Of a stretch of 54,298 bases of DNA, positions 10,384 to 21,547 are shown one piece after another (the first letter of the stretch is position 1; each line of letters starts with the position of its first letter). The notes under the pieces were generated by a model, which worked only from the letters and a program-made list of their open reading frames with translations, was not told the origin of the DNA and did no database searches. The translations under genes and the position numbers were made by a program. Source of the stretch: Seminavis robusta (taxonomy: Eukaryota > Bacillariophyta > Bacillariophyceae > Naviculales > Naviculaceae); assembly GCA_903772945.1 (NCBI GenBank), contig CAICTM010000659.1:1-54298 (forward strand), read 5' to 3'.

Positions 10384-11040
10384 TCCTCCTCTATCTAGCT
10401 AGGTAGCTCTCTCCGCAAGTTGGACAAATATTCTGTGGATACAAGCGCTTACCATGGTGCCAGACTTAGTGAGATACCGACTTGGCGCTTGCTGGACCAC
10501 TTGAGCGCATGTTACGGGCCTGTCGATCCGACCTCTGCTGCGGGCCTTCGCGAATGATGAATCATGATTATAGTGGCTGGGGGGGATTACCTGCGTCTGC
10601 CATCTGCCGTCTCTGTAGGCCAGGACTTGTTGACAGACAGAAGAGATCACAACCCCAGAACGGGATACTCGGGATCAGTTTTCTGTAACGATACTACCGC
10701 CGATGGAGAAGGTCGGCGGAGAAGCACTCCATGTTCGCACCGCTAGCTATGGGTTCCCGTTTATTAAAAAATCCACAACAAGAGTTAAACTTTCTTCAAA
10801 AGATGATGCTACCAATGATGCGAAACCTCGTGGTCGGCTGATCTGGCCGATTTTCAAGAGAAGCAAGCAACAATTTTGCATCATTTCACTTGCTATTCCT
10901 CATCATCATCATCATCGCTGGATGAGGTCGAAATGTCACCCGGACTCCTACATAATCTCTTGGACAGATGCAAGGCTACCGAAGAGGCATCTTGAAGCGG
11001 CATTTTCTTGATCTCCAACCTCACAAAATTGCCTTCTCCG
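10300..11040. repeat. Dispersed repeat, copy 2 (related to 2060-2850)
   Basis: Co-linear with 2060-2850 (see that entry for shared blocks). This copy ends inside the 3' coding end of the small acidic protein gene at 10893-11330. The duplicated block therefore included at least part of that gene and its downstream flank. Confidence 0.75.
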
Positions 11041-11330
11041 GTCTCCTTGCTGCCAATCTGGATCAAACAACCGTCGTCCGGTGGGTTTTGCCTATTATCG
11101 ATGTGATCATCTTCAAGCATTTTGTCAAGGGCATCCTCAAACGTTCCGTAACCATCCGCTTCAACCACTCCAGCAGCCTCTACCGCCACGGCCTTGCTGG
11201 TGTAGGCCCCCACGAGCGTGTGTTCGGGACGGTGACGAGTGGCGTGATTCTCGGAAATCAAAGATAGAACAGAAACAGGTTTGTTGGGATTTTCTGCTTC
11301 CTCGCTGCTGCGTTTCTTGGAAGAAGCCAT
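10893..11330 (-). CDS. Small acidic-tailed protein of unknown function (family A, member 1)
   Basis: An ATG at 11330 opens 145 codons: a basic start MASSKKRSS, a middle VSVLSLISENHATRH, then YGTFEDALDKMLEDDHIDNRQNPPDDGCLIQIGSKETGEGNFVRLEIKK and a C-terminal run of Ser and Asp/Glu. A second member at 51353-51810 shares YGTF, DDHI.R.DPPD.GCL.QIGS..TGEG.F.LEIKK and .QD(A/S)SSV, and a third, decayed remnant is at 2640-2850. I recognise no known domain. Shared core positions over nearly the whole length argue for a real protein family. No signal peptide or membrane segment is seen. Confidence 0.6.
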   Translation of the reverse strand: MASSKKRSSEEAENPNKPVSVLSLISENHATRHRPEHTLVGAYTSKAVAVEAAGVVEADGYGTFEDALDKMLEDDHIDNRQNPPDDGCLIQIGSKETGEGNFVRLEIKKMPLQDASSVALHLSKRLCRSPGDISTSSSDDDDDEE

Positions 11331-11958
11331 GTTGGATTTCTAAAATGCAATAAGCTGTCTGCGACGAGGGGGGGGCAAGTTTGTGTGCTTTTTGTTTTGT
11401 GGACCTTCCTGATGAGATCTTTGGGGTGGGTCGGAACGAAGTTCTCGAACCGTTTCAGAACCTGCAAGCAGCCTTGCAGGCTAGTTTATAGGATCGGTAC
11501 GGTACCGGTGCCACTGCACGAAATATGAGGGAACTTGTGACGTGGTTGATAGGCAGTCCAGCATCCCCTCCGATCCAATCGTATCCAGTTGCTACCGGTA
11601 CGTGTCCCAAAGCAGATTCTCTTTGTTGACAATGCAGAACCCTGCCCAACTTCCACACTCGAAAGAGGTCATTATTTGCTTCTTCCTTGAAGGTGCTGGG
11701 AGGCATTCGCTCTAGCACTCCACACATGGCTTTTGTCTTTGATGGATTAGAGAGTCCTTGTAAAGGGACCGCTTCGGATCCCTCATGAAGGAATCTGCGA
11801 TCTAAGGAAGGCTGGAGTCGGATCATTGATCAGTCACAATGTAACCCGCACGTACCACTCCCCACGCTTCAAGTAAGTTTCTCGAACGCGTGAACACAAA
11901 GGAGTGAAGAGCCAAATTCAATGCTCATTCATTTCTTTCAGTGCATTTCAAAGCCATC
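11331..11958. other. Shared upstream region between divergent genes
   Basis: Lies between the starts of the small acidic protein (minus) and the receptor cyclase (plus), so it may hold promoters for both. It contains a G run near 11370 and repeated GGTACGGTACCGGT words near 11496. A 123-codon minus-strand ORF at 11455-11826 has no recognisable features. Confidence 0.45.
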
Positions 11959-14900
11959 ATGTCCAAACTGAATAAACCACTTGCAAGAAACCTCATGATG
12001 TCTTGGCTCTTCTTGTGGAGTATACTGCTGCTTGTTACCGCTTCTGTAGTGGCCGCAAGCGCGGACCAGCAAGGAGATGTCTTGTCTCCCACCAACATGG
12101 TGCATGCTGCTTCCGCTACGAATGATCCAAACACCAAAACCAACACGGACAATAACCAGAAGAAACACTTGAATCCTTACTTTGAGGGAGGTGGTTGCCT
12201 TCGTACCCTTCTTGGCGATAGCGACGGATATACCAACAAGCTCAGGGTCTGCAATTCCAATGATCCTCCCGAAGCGGCAACCTTGGGGTATTGTCAAAAC
12301 TCACCCCTCCTCGACTACACGGAAGTGCGCATGGCAGGACAAAATTGGGAATCCAACATCATCTCGGCTTGGCTCTTGCAGATTATTCTCTCGGAACTCT
12401 TGGAAGTGCCCACCACAGTATGTAAATTTCATGACACGTGCTCTGCATTCATTGTCCAGCTAGATTGCTAGCTGACGGCCGTTGACTTTGCTTGTTGTGC
12501 TCAATTGTCCTTTTTCTTTTGTCGTCTCAATTGGTCAGATTGAAGTGGGCGTTGCGGGGGATCACGGTGGCCCGGGTGGGAGTCAATTGGATTTCCACAA
12601 TCCCGATGCCGACTATGCCTACGGAGGTGGGGACTTTCGCTACGGTGAACTCGTCACGGCGGCACGGGTCAAGGATTGCGGAACACTCGACCGACAGGCA
12701 TCATCAGACGATTATCAGGCATGTTTCCACTTGGCCCCGGAGGTCTGGTACGAAGATCGCTTTGGGGATACCAGCGTGCAACTGGAGGGGGCCGAACCAC
12801 CTCTCGAGTTGGGGGCGCTGGGGTATCAGAGCTTCTACGTTATCAAGTACACGGCCCAAAATGATACCTCCTTGAACTCGTACTTGGGAATGGGAGGAGA
12901 GCAGAATCGTCGCAAAATGGCCGAAACCTTCCCGCGACCCACGACATGGAGCGAGTACTGTGATCAAGTCAGCCCTACCAACTGCCAGACACCCGATGAG
13001 ACGGCCACTCGACCTCCGGCAACAGAAGAAGAAAAGGGCTATTACTTTTTGCAAGACGGCTATCACGGTCACTTTCGATACACCGAACAGAACGATTGCG
13101 ACAGGTACCCTCTCTATTGCACTGGGTTCTTTGCAGATTTGCCTTGTGGATGGGGGTCATACGCCAGTCAGCAATTGTACCATAACAAGATTGCGTTGGC
13201 ATCGGAAAACCCGCATGATCCAGCGGGTGGATTCAACCCCACCTACATGCGACAACTCTATGCCGCGGCCAACTATACACAAAACAACTTGATGGTGTAT
13301 TGGCCTGATTTGACCATTCTCTATCATGCCTTCATGGGAAGTCCGGCCGAGTTTACTCGCGTCGTCCTGCCCGAACCGACGCAAGAGTGTCTCGAAGCGA
13401 GGGTTGATCCGGGTAAACGTTGTGGAAGGAATGATGGGACTTCCACATTCGAGGAGCTCGTGGGTGAGCCAAAAGGAGCTTGCAATGCCATGACGACTTC
13501 CTTGAAAAAAGTCATTGGGACGGCTCTGTACGATATTTCCTTCGATCCTGACACACCGGAAGCGCTTTGGAGTCCTGCCTACGATGTCATTCACAACTTT
13601 CAAATTACAGGTGCGTGCGTTCGAGTTGGCCTCGTGTGGTTTCAAGTATTCTCCGTCTCCTTACCCGTTTGATTTGGTCTGCTCACTTAGGCCCCAAGCT
13701 GGGTCAAGTGCTGAAATCAATGTCACGCCGCTTACCCTTCAAGGACGATGAGACGTATGGGCTCGTTCTCCGAGAGGCTACGTGTGAATGGGCAGCTGAA
13801 AATGTCGACTTTCTGCGTAGCTTTCTGCCACCATCGCATCCACGTGTTGTGCAAGACGAAGACGTATCGGGGCATGCTCTCTTCACATCCGCATTGGTTC
13901 TGGGTTCGTTGGCAGTGGTTCTAGTATTGGTGTCCATTGTGGTGACCATTGTCAAAAAGAACACCAAGGTCTTGTATTACACTCAACCCGAGTACATGAC
14001 ACTCTTCCTCGTTGGGTTGGGTTTTGTCGGTGTGGGAGCGATTGCCATGGCGGCGCCGCCCTCTGATGCAACCTGTGTCAGCATTGCCTGGTTTATCAAT
14101 ATCGGTTACGCCATTCACTTGGTGCCACTGTTGGTCCGAATCAATGCCATCAACAACCTTGCAACATCGGGCAAGCAGATGCAACGAGTCCGTCTTAGGC
14201 TTGGAAACCTCTATGCTGTCACCTTGGCATCAGTGGTGATTGTGGGAGTTTATCTGGTTGTCTGGATGCTTATGGACCCTCCACTGGAAGCTTTTCAGTA
14301 TCAGTTGACTGGGGATGTGACAGAAGATGGCGAGAGAATCATCACCGCATATGATTACTGCGGTTCGGCTTCTGTTTCTTCCTTCACCAACGAAGCCTTT
14401 GGCGATTTGTTCTACATGCTGAGCTATACATGGAGAGCGTTGATTATACTGCCCGCGGGCATGATTGGTATCATGTCGCTACGTGTGCGAGAGGATCTGA
14501 ACGATACCAGATCCATGAGCATGGTGCTCTTCGTCCACACAATCGTTCTCGTTGCTGGCATCATCATGTCAGCAACTGGCGACTTCAAATCCGATTTGAT
14601 GGGGTATGCAAGCCTGGCTTTGAGTGCCGATGTGCTTTTGTCCATTGCGGTGTACATACTGCCCAAGTTTATTTACAGTGGAGAAGAGTTGGAAGCAGAG
14701 CCGCTTCCGGATGTTTTTGTGAAGACAACCATTGTACTTACCGACGTAGTCGGCTTCACGGCTTGGTGCTCTGTGCGTGAACCAGTCCAAGTGTTCAGAT
14801 TCTTGGAGGAGTTGTATGAATGCATTGATGTCATTGCAGAGAAGCACTCAATTTTCAAGGTGCAAACCATCGGAGAGTGCTGGGTGGGAGCGAGTGGGAT

Positions 14901-17850
14901 TCCAGAAGCTCGAAGTGATCACGCTGTGAGAGCAGCTAAGTTTGCAATGGGTAAGAAGGCAACCTTTCTGTCAGACGTTTGGTCATGACAACCTGCTGAC
15001 TTGTCTTTCATTGACATCCCTTTCTTCGTGTGCATTGTTCGGTTGCGCGCATTAAAGCTTGCATGAAGAGAACCGATCGTCTGACAAAGAAGCTTGAAAT
15101 CAAGTTTGGTCCAGACACAGGGGACCTGACTCTACGGATTGGCATGCACTCGGGGTACGAATGTTGCTCCTTTTGTACCTGCAGAGGCTTCATCATTTCA
15201 ATCTGAAGTGAACTCTTGATCTTTCTCACGCCGTGCCTTCTCGTTTTTTAGGGCTGTGACAGGCGGTTTCATGAAAGGAAAAGGAGCAAGATTTGAGCTG
15301 TTTGGGGACACCAGTGAGTAGCCCTGAAATCGGGCCGCCTCCTTTTTGTGCACTTCTCCTTGGGCTTCCTTCTCACTCACATTGCTTGAATGCTTCAACC
15401 GTAGTGCAAACTGCGACTTTGATCCAGCAAACGGGTGAAAGTGATCGTATTCACCTGAGCGAAGCAACCGCTTCGGAGCTGATAAATTTGGGAAGGAAAA
15501 GTTGGGTTGAGGAACGAGAAAGCAGGCTGCTGACGGCTCAGAAGGGTGAAATTCAGACTTATTGGATTGCTCGTGGGAAGCGTGATAATGCTACAGATTC
15601 CAGTTCCGTGGGGGGCTTCAGCGTCGATTCGGACGATGGCGACGACGAACTTTTGGAATTTGCCTCCATATCGGAAAGCAAACAGCGTTGGATTCAGTGG
15701 AATGTGGGAACGTTCCAGGAAGTAAGTGGTTTCGTTGGACTTGCTGGCTGCAGTGGTAGCCATTGCAGCAACTTGCACTGAACTAGCTCACACGCTGAAT
15801 CGAATCGAATCGCGTCTTCCATTCAATGCAGTTACTGAAGCAGATTGTCGCCCGAAGAGAAGTGCAAGCCAGCACTCGCAGCAGCGAGTTTTTTCAACAT
15901 AGCAGCGAGGTGTCGGCAGAGATGCCGCTGGAAGAGGTTGCCGAGATCATTGAATTGCCCGACTTTGACAAGAAGGCCGCAAAAAGGCAGCGTGAGAATG
16001 CCGGCAGTGTTGAACTTTCACCCGTGGTGGTAGAGCAACTCAGGGATTATATTACGGGGGTTGCAGAGATGTACAATGACAACCCGTTCCATAGTGAGTC
16101 CAGGAATACCTGATTCGACCATCATTGCATTGGATCCTCCTTTCTAAGCTTGCCTATGCCTTCTCTACCGCCCTCCTTAGACTTTGCCCATGCCTCTTAT
16201 GTTGTCATGGCCGTCACAAAGTACATGAACCGCATTCGACAAGCTCACGAGATTGATGTGGGGGATGATGGAGAAAGATTCCGAAGCAGCACGTTGGCTG
16301 CAATTCACAAGCATACATACGGTGTGACTTCGGACCCATTGACTCTGTTTGCATGCCTGTTTTCAGCATTGATTCACGACGCCGACCATCCTGGAGTCCC
16401 TAATGCAACCCTGATCAAGGTGAGTTGCCGGCTGTGTTGCACTCTTTGGTCCTTTGGGTGAACAGACTCTCAGTCATCGTTTCTTTTGCGCTTTGCAGGA
16501 AAACGAAGTAGCCGCCAAGCGGTACAAGAAACGATCTGTCGCCGAGCAGAAATCGTTCGAACTTGCCTTTGGATTGCTCATGGAGAGCCGTTTCAACCTG
16601 CTCCGTTCTACAATTTGCTGCAATGACAAGGAACTTGGTCGGTTCAGACAGCTGGTCATCAATAGTGTCATGGCCACAGACCTTGGCGATAAAGAGCTCA
16701 AGGCTCTTCGCAATGGTCGATGGGAAAAGGCATTCGTCAACGCAGAATCATCGAGTTCAGAAGAGTTCAAAGATATTACTTCAATTCGGTCGACCACCAC
16801 TTCTCTGAGATCGTCGTCGAAAGATAACGCTTCCATGACCGCTTCAAGTACGGTATCTTCCCTGAGGTTGAGATCCAACTCCGACGATGACATGATGGCG
16901 TTGGAAAGTGCTCTGAAGGACCGACGTGATACGATCAATCGAAAGGCTACCATTGTGGTATGTCAGATACCACTCTTCTTGTACACCGATGACAACCTGT
17001 ACGTGTTTCTAATCAATCTCTGTCCTCCTTCTCCCACGTCCGCACAACAGATTGAGCACTTGATTCAGGCAGCGGATGTGGCGCACATGTCTCAGCATTG
17101 GGCGATCTACAGGGTGAGCTTCATCATGGTGACTTACTTTAGCAATGGTTGTCTTGTCATGTTTTGCTGACTAGCTAGCCATTGAAATCTATCTGTCTTA
17201 TGCCTTGCGTCATCTTCAGAAATGGAATGAACGCTTATTCAGAGAATGCTACAAGGTAAGGTTGCTGAAGCGATGAAACTGTATGCTCGTGGTTGTGATT
17301 CTTTCGTGGTTGACCGAGTGCTGTAGTGGGCGAGGGGAGTTGTTCCTCATGTTTTGCTTGCTACTGTTGCCAATGCTTCGCTACCCGCAGGCCTATAGGG
17401 AGGGACGTTCAGAAATGAATCCTGGAGACAACTGGTACAAGGGGGAGATCGGTGAGTTCCTTCTAGAGACAAAGGAGGTGACGAGTGTTGGTTGTCGACT
17501 TACTGTTGCTATTCCCCTTCTCCAGGCTTCTTTGATTTCTACATCATCCCTCTATCGAAAAAGCTTCGGGATTGTGGTGTCTTTGGACCCACCAGTGATG
17601 AAAATTTGAACTAGTAAGTTACCTACCTGCAAGTAGTTGTACGACGGAAGGAATCGAGTGTAATCCGTTGTCTCTAACGTGCGTTGCAATGTTGCTGCGA
17701 ATGCTATATAGTGCCACCAACAATCGCAACCAGTGGGAAAGAGAAGGAGAGAGTATTACTCAAAGTATGCTGAAAGCAGTGGAAGAAGAGTACGCACGAA
17801 CGGATCAGGCCCAGCATTTGGAGACCAAGCCTGGCGGCGACTTTGCATGA
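11959..17850 (+). CDS. Receptor-type 7TM / class III nucleotide cyclase / cyclic-nucleotide phosphodiesterase fusion (14 exons)
   Basis: Exons, all phase-consistent with GT-AG borders: 11959-12417, 12539-13610, 13691-14950, 15058-15154, 15252-15313, 15405-15721, 15832-16093, 16181-16419, 16499-16957, 17051-17113, 17220-17255, 17391-17451, 17526-17613, 17712-17850; about 1,537 aa. Order: signal peptide (to about 35); ectodomain (36-560) with QNWESNIISAWLLQIIL and WPDLTILYHAF, resembling an OpuAC-type binding protein (inferred); seven hydrophobic helices (about 570-840, class C GPCR-like); cyclase domain (855-1012); PDE domain (about 1150-1490). The PDE has its metal sites: HNFAHA formed across intron 7, HDADHPGVPN, QAADVAH. 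In the cyclase the first metal Asp (D862, LTDVVGF) is present, but the second is Glu (E906, TIGECW) and the family Asn and Arg are Q985 and L989. It should sit in the membrane and control cGMP or cAMP. Related receptor cyclase/PDE genes respond to sex pheromone in Seminavis. Confidence 0.93.
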
Positions 17851-18529
17851 TGAGGTGCTGAAGCTCTTTCAGAAAGGGAAACTTGGCGATTGTTGCTATG
17901 TTTCATGTTTCTGCCTCTCCTACCTGGTACACTGCTCGCCCGTCAGCATTCTGAACGCCGCACCGACCCAGATTGAATAAATGATGTTCTTCATGCAGAC
18001 CCGTATCTCAATTGCCCTTGTGAAAGCTACCCATTTATGTCTCCGTGGCTCCCGCAAAGCCAAACCCTTTGCCCCCCGTAATGGTCCTCAATTTCTTGCC
18101 CCTGATCCCACAGAACCTAGTCCTGAATTACGACTGTTCTTTGCTTAAGCCTGGCCCCGGCTGGCTTCCGTAGATAATTTCCCTACTCTAAAACCCCCCT
18201 TAAACTTTTCCTCCTTCATCCAATATGACGTAGCAAATCCCCTCTCTGATCTTGACTAGCTGGCTGAATGGCTGGGGCGACATTCCTTGAAAAGAGAGAT
18301 CTTTCCATCCATGATACTTAATTAATTAAACCTCTTCTGGTACAGCTGTACATGCTCAATGACAGCAACACTAACCCAAAAAGATATAAGGGGGGGTTAG
18401 AGTAGGGAAATTAATTGCGGAAGCCTGCATTTCGATGGCCAAATTTGAAGGCTCGAGATGCCACCGCAAACATCCCACAATACTAGCAATAGTAGAGGTT
18501 CTTCCCTCCCGCAATAGACGTTCATAAAA
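17851..18529. other. Intergenic region
   Basis: No gene recognised. A polyadenylation-like AATAAA is near 17977, about 125 bp after the receptor stop. The minus-strand frame at 18371-18832 is antisense to the LRR gene start and has no domain. Confidence 0.5.
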
Positions 18530-20675
18530 ATGGAACATTCTGTAGCCCAAATGGATGACGAGGAAGAGCTGATGGATATAGTGGCTGCCAGAAGCCGGGG
18601 TGACAATATAGAAGCGGAGCTCAGAAAGCTGGAAATGCTTAAATTGGAAGCACAACCGAGAGAAGATGAGCAATCGAGGAGAGCGGAAATTGGAAGGCCA
18701 TCCCAGCCATCGCAGCATCAAACCAGTACAACAGGCGGCAACTCCATGGGAGAGGAAATCAAAGAAGAAGAAAAGGAAGAAGATGTCTTTATTTTGAAGG
18801 GAGTAGAAGATCAAACAAAGACTCATCGACAAGTAGAAGCTGGTCTAGAGGATGAGCTTGCTTTTCCGCAACCAAACTTGACTAGTAGTGGGCAAAACCA
18901 GTCAGATACGGCTACCATGCATCCAGGAGCATATGCAATGGCCCCGGGGAATGCAAGGAATCAAAGTGCTTCAGATGATCAATCCACCACTCCAATGGAC
19001 ACCAATAGTGGATTGGCAGTCGCAAATAAGGTTGAAGAAGATGAAGAACCTACACAGATTGCTAGACCCGACCATTTGCATGGGGAAAATGGATCTACGT
19101 CAATCACTCTCATGATCCTTGTTCTCATTGGTAGCCTCCTCATGGTTGGAGTGATTGTTGGTTCCATCTGTGGGGCTGGTCTCTGCAGCAACAAAACACG
19201 TGATGCGGAAACTCAGGCTCCCTCTTCCTTTCGATATTTTGTTTTGGAGGACTTCAAAACAGAATTGAAGAGGCTTTTGGGCTTGGCTATTTTCCCAAAA
19301 GGGACAAGGCAGAACCCACCCAGCCAAACTTAAGGGCTCTTGATTGGATTGTGTTTGAGGATCCTCTGCAACTTGAGCCAGATGCCAACAATCTTCTTCA
19401 GGGTTCATGTGGCATTGACTTACTTTCACACATCCCAGCAGAGTGACTGGTTTGATTGTGGGCCATCTACAACTGCAAACGATGACACATGCTGGATTCA
19501 AATCCAGGGTTCGGAATCATTGGCAAGTAGATGGCTCGCAGGTGTTCACGAATGTCGATGGGCAGGAATTTATTGTGACAGTGAAAAGAACATTACTCAG
19601 TTGCGGCTTGGTGAGTTTTTTCTAACTTTGTTGACCACAACAAGAATCAAATGCATGAATGAATCCTGTTCTTATCCTTAGCTTGCTTCATTGTTACCAG
19701 GGGACAATGGATTGAATGGTGTTTTGCCCAAGGAGATTGCCAGTCTTCCAGCACTGGAAGCAATAAACTTTCGTGGGAACCAACTAACAGGAAGTATTCC
19801 TGTGGAATTGTTTGGAAACAAGCTCTCCTCATTAACGTTTACAAACAATTCACTAACAGGGACAGTGCCCACAGAAGTTGGACTCTTTGATGGGACTTCG
19901 CTTGGATTTGGTTCAAACAGCTTGTCCGGTTCCCTTCCTACAGAACTCTTTCAGATTGGCAGAGGAGGCCTATATCTCAATGTTTGGTTCGAGGACAATT
20001 TGGTAGGTATCCTCTTGCAAACCAGGAACGCAACAACAAAAGGGATCGTTCACGGGCCATGTGCACAACTAACTCATAATAACTCTCATGTCTGTTCCCT
20101 TGCTTGTACGGCATATGTAGCTTACAGGAACTCTACCTACTGAAATTGGAGCATTACATTCCCGTCAACTCTTCGTCTATTTGCAAGGGAACCCTTTGCA
20201 CGGCACCATACCATCCGAAATAGGACTTTTGAAAGGCTCTCTCAGAGAACTTGATGTCAGTTGGACCCATATGGATGGCTCCCTACCAGAAGAACTCTTT
20301 ACAGCATGTACCAACTTGGGTTTACTTCAGGTCTCCAACTGTGGCGACTTGACAGGCACCATAGGCGCTGGACTGCAGCTTTTGACAAAGCTAGAATTCT
20401 TTGACATTTCCAACAACAAGTTCCATGGCACCATCCCAGAAGACCTTTCCGCTCTGACATCTCTACTTTGGTTTCTTGTGAATGGGAATGACCTTTCTGG
20501 ATCCATCCCATCATCTGTCTGTGCTTTGGCTGACCCCGGCAAGGAAAGGTACCACTTTGCAGTGGCAGCTGACTGTTTGCCAGCAAGGGATGGCACAGGC
20601 AATCCCATGGTAGAGTGCTCTTGTTGCACTCTGTGTTGTGATGGTGGCGCTGCTGACTACTGCCTGTCCAAGTAA
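18530..20675 (+). CDS. Single-pass LRR protein (diatom type), frame-disrupted between TM and LRRs
   Basis: The ATG at 18530 opens an acidic cytoplasmic N-terminus with the PGAYAMAPGNA box typical of this diatom family, then one membrane segment (ITLMILVLIGSLLMVGVIVG, about 19103-19165). After it come a cap WFDCGPSTT...CRWAGIYCD and plant-like 24-residue LRRs (GVLPKEIASL, GSIPVELFG, GTVPTEVGL, GSLPTELF, GTIPSEIGL, GTIPEDLSA, GSIPSSVC), ending in a Cys-rich tail CSCCTLCCDGGAADYC. Introns: 19611-19700 and 20003-20120. Between about 19320 and 19405 the homologous reading RALDWIVFEDPLQLEPDANNLLQ is in another frame, and the main frame has a TAA at 19331-19333. Two compensating indels are needed, so this copy is either a pseudogene or carries assembly errors. 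The extracellular LRRs suggest ligand or surface recognition. Confidence 0.8.
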
Positions 20676-21547
20676 GTAGGACAGATTCCAGTGACAAGCA
20701 AGCAACCCCGGGATTTAATTGCTTGGGGTTGCTTTGGCTGTCGTGGAGACTGCAGCATCATCCCACGGAAGCTCTAGCTAGAGTCGTCCTGAATTTCGAC
20801 TCTTCCTTGCCTGGCCCTCGCTGGCTTGCTTCCTCCATAGGTAATCAGCCTACCCTACCGGTAAACCAACTTGCTTTCACAAGTTTGCAGCCAGTTCGTA
20901 CTCACAAACAACTGCCGAACAACGATGAATGAATTGAATATGACTGCCTTTGGTAGTTTTGTCCGTTGGTCTTCGGGCTTCACCCCAGGCCTCGGTCAAG
21001 GAGATGATACCGTTGGATTCGAGGTAGTCTAGCAATTCCCCACATCGCTATCCGATGCAGGTCGTGTAGATTCGCTCATTCGTAGTTGATTCATTGATAG
21101 CTAACAATGGTTAGTAGCAGCCGGGGTCGTTCGTCTGCGTACAGAAAGGAGATATCTAGCTAGAAAAGGCTAAAGGTAGTGTCTCTCTAGGAAGCTAGAG
21201 AGCTAGCTTCCGGTAGCAAACCTAAGTGCTCTAACTAGCTAGCTAGGCATAATAGCTAGCCAGTGCCACCGGATCCTGGCCGGTACTAGTACGGTACTAC
21301 CGGCCAGAGATGCCGTTGGATGCCTTCGAGGTTGGGAGGGGTGCGCCATTGTGTATAGCTTTGCGCCCTTTTTGGCCTTTGGCATCAAATTTGGCCACGT
21401 GGCCTCGAGGAACGACGAGGAAAACGAAAATGAAAGAGGTGGTCCACTCAGCTAGCTTGAAGCACCAACTAGCCAAATCTTCAAACGGTGGATATTTGTT
21501 TCTCGCTGTTGCTCCCATTACTCCCTTCATTATCTGCTAGAGACACG
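20676..21547. other. Intergenic region rich in GCTAGCTAGC palindromes
   Basis: No gene recognised. Many CTAGCTAG/AGCTAGCT words occur at 21150-21260, and there is a CCGGTACTAGTACGGTACTACCGG palindrome-like block near 21277-21302. It probably contains the 5' region of the 21548 gene. Confidence 0.5.

Noticed and set aside
11455..11826. 123-codon minus-strand ORF with an ATG upstream of the receptor gene
   Set aside because: No recognisable motif, no second copy, and composition like the surrounding non-coding DNA; left as chance.
16474..16953. 159-codon minus-strand ORF
   Set aside because: Antisense to PDE exon 9, whose frame is supported by splice phase and the SVAEQKS and MATDLGDKELK motifs.
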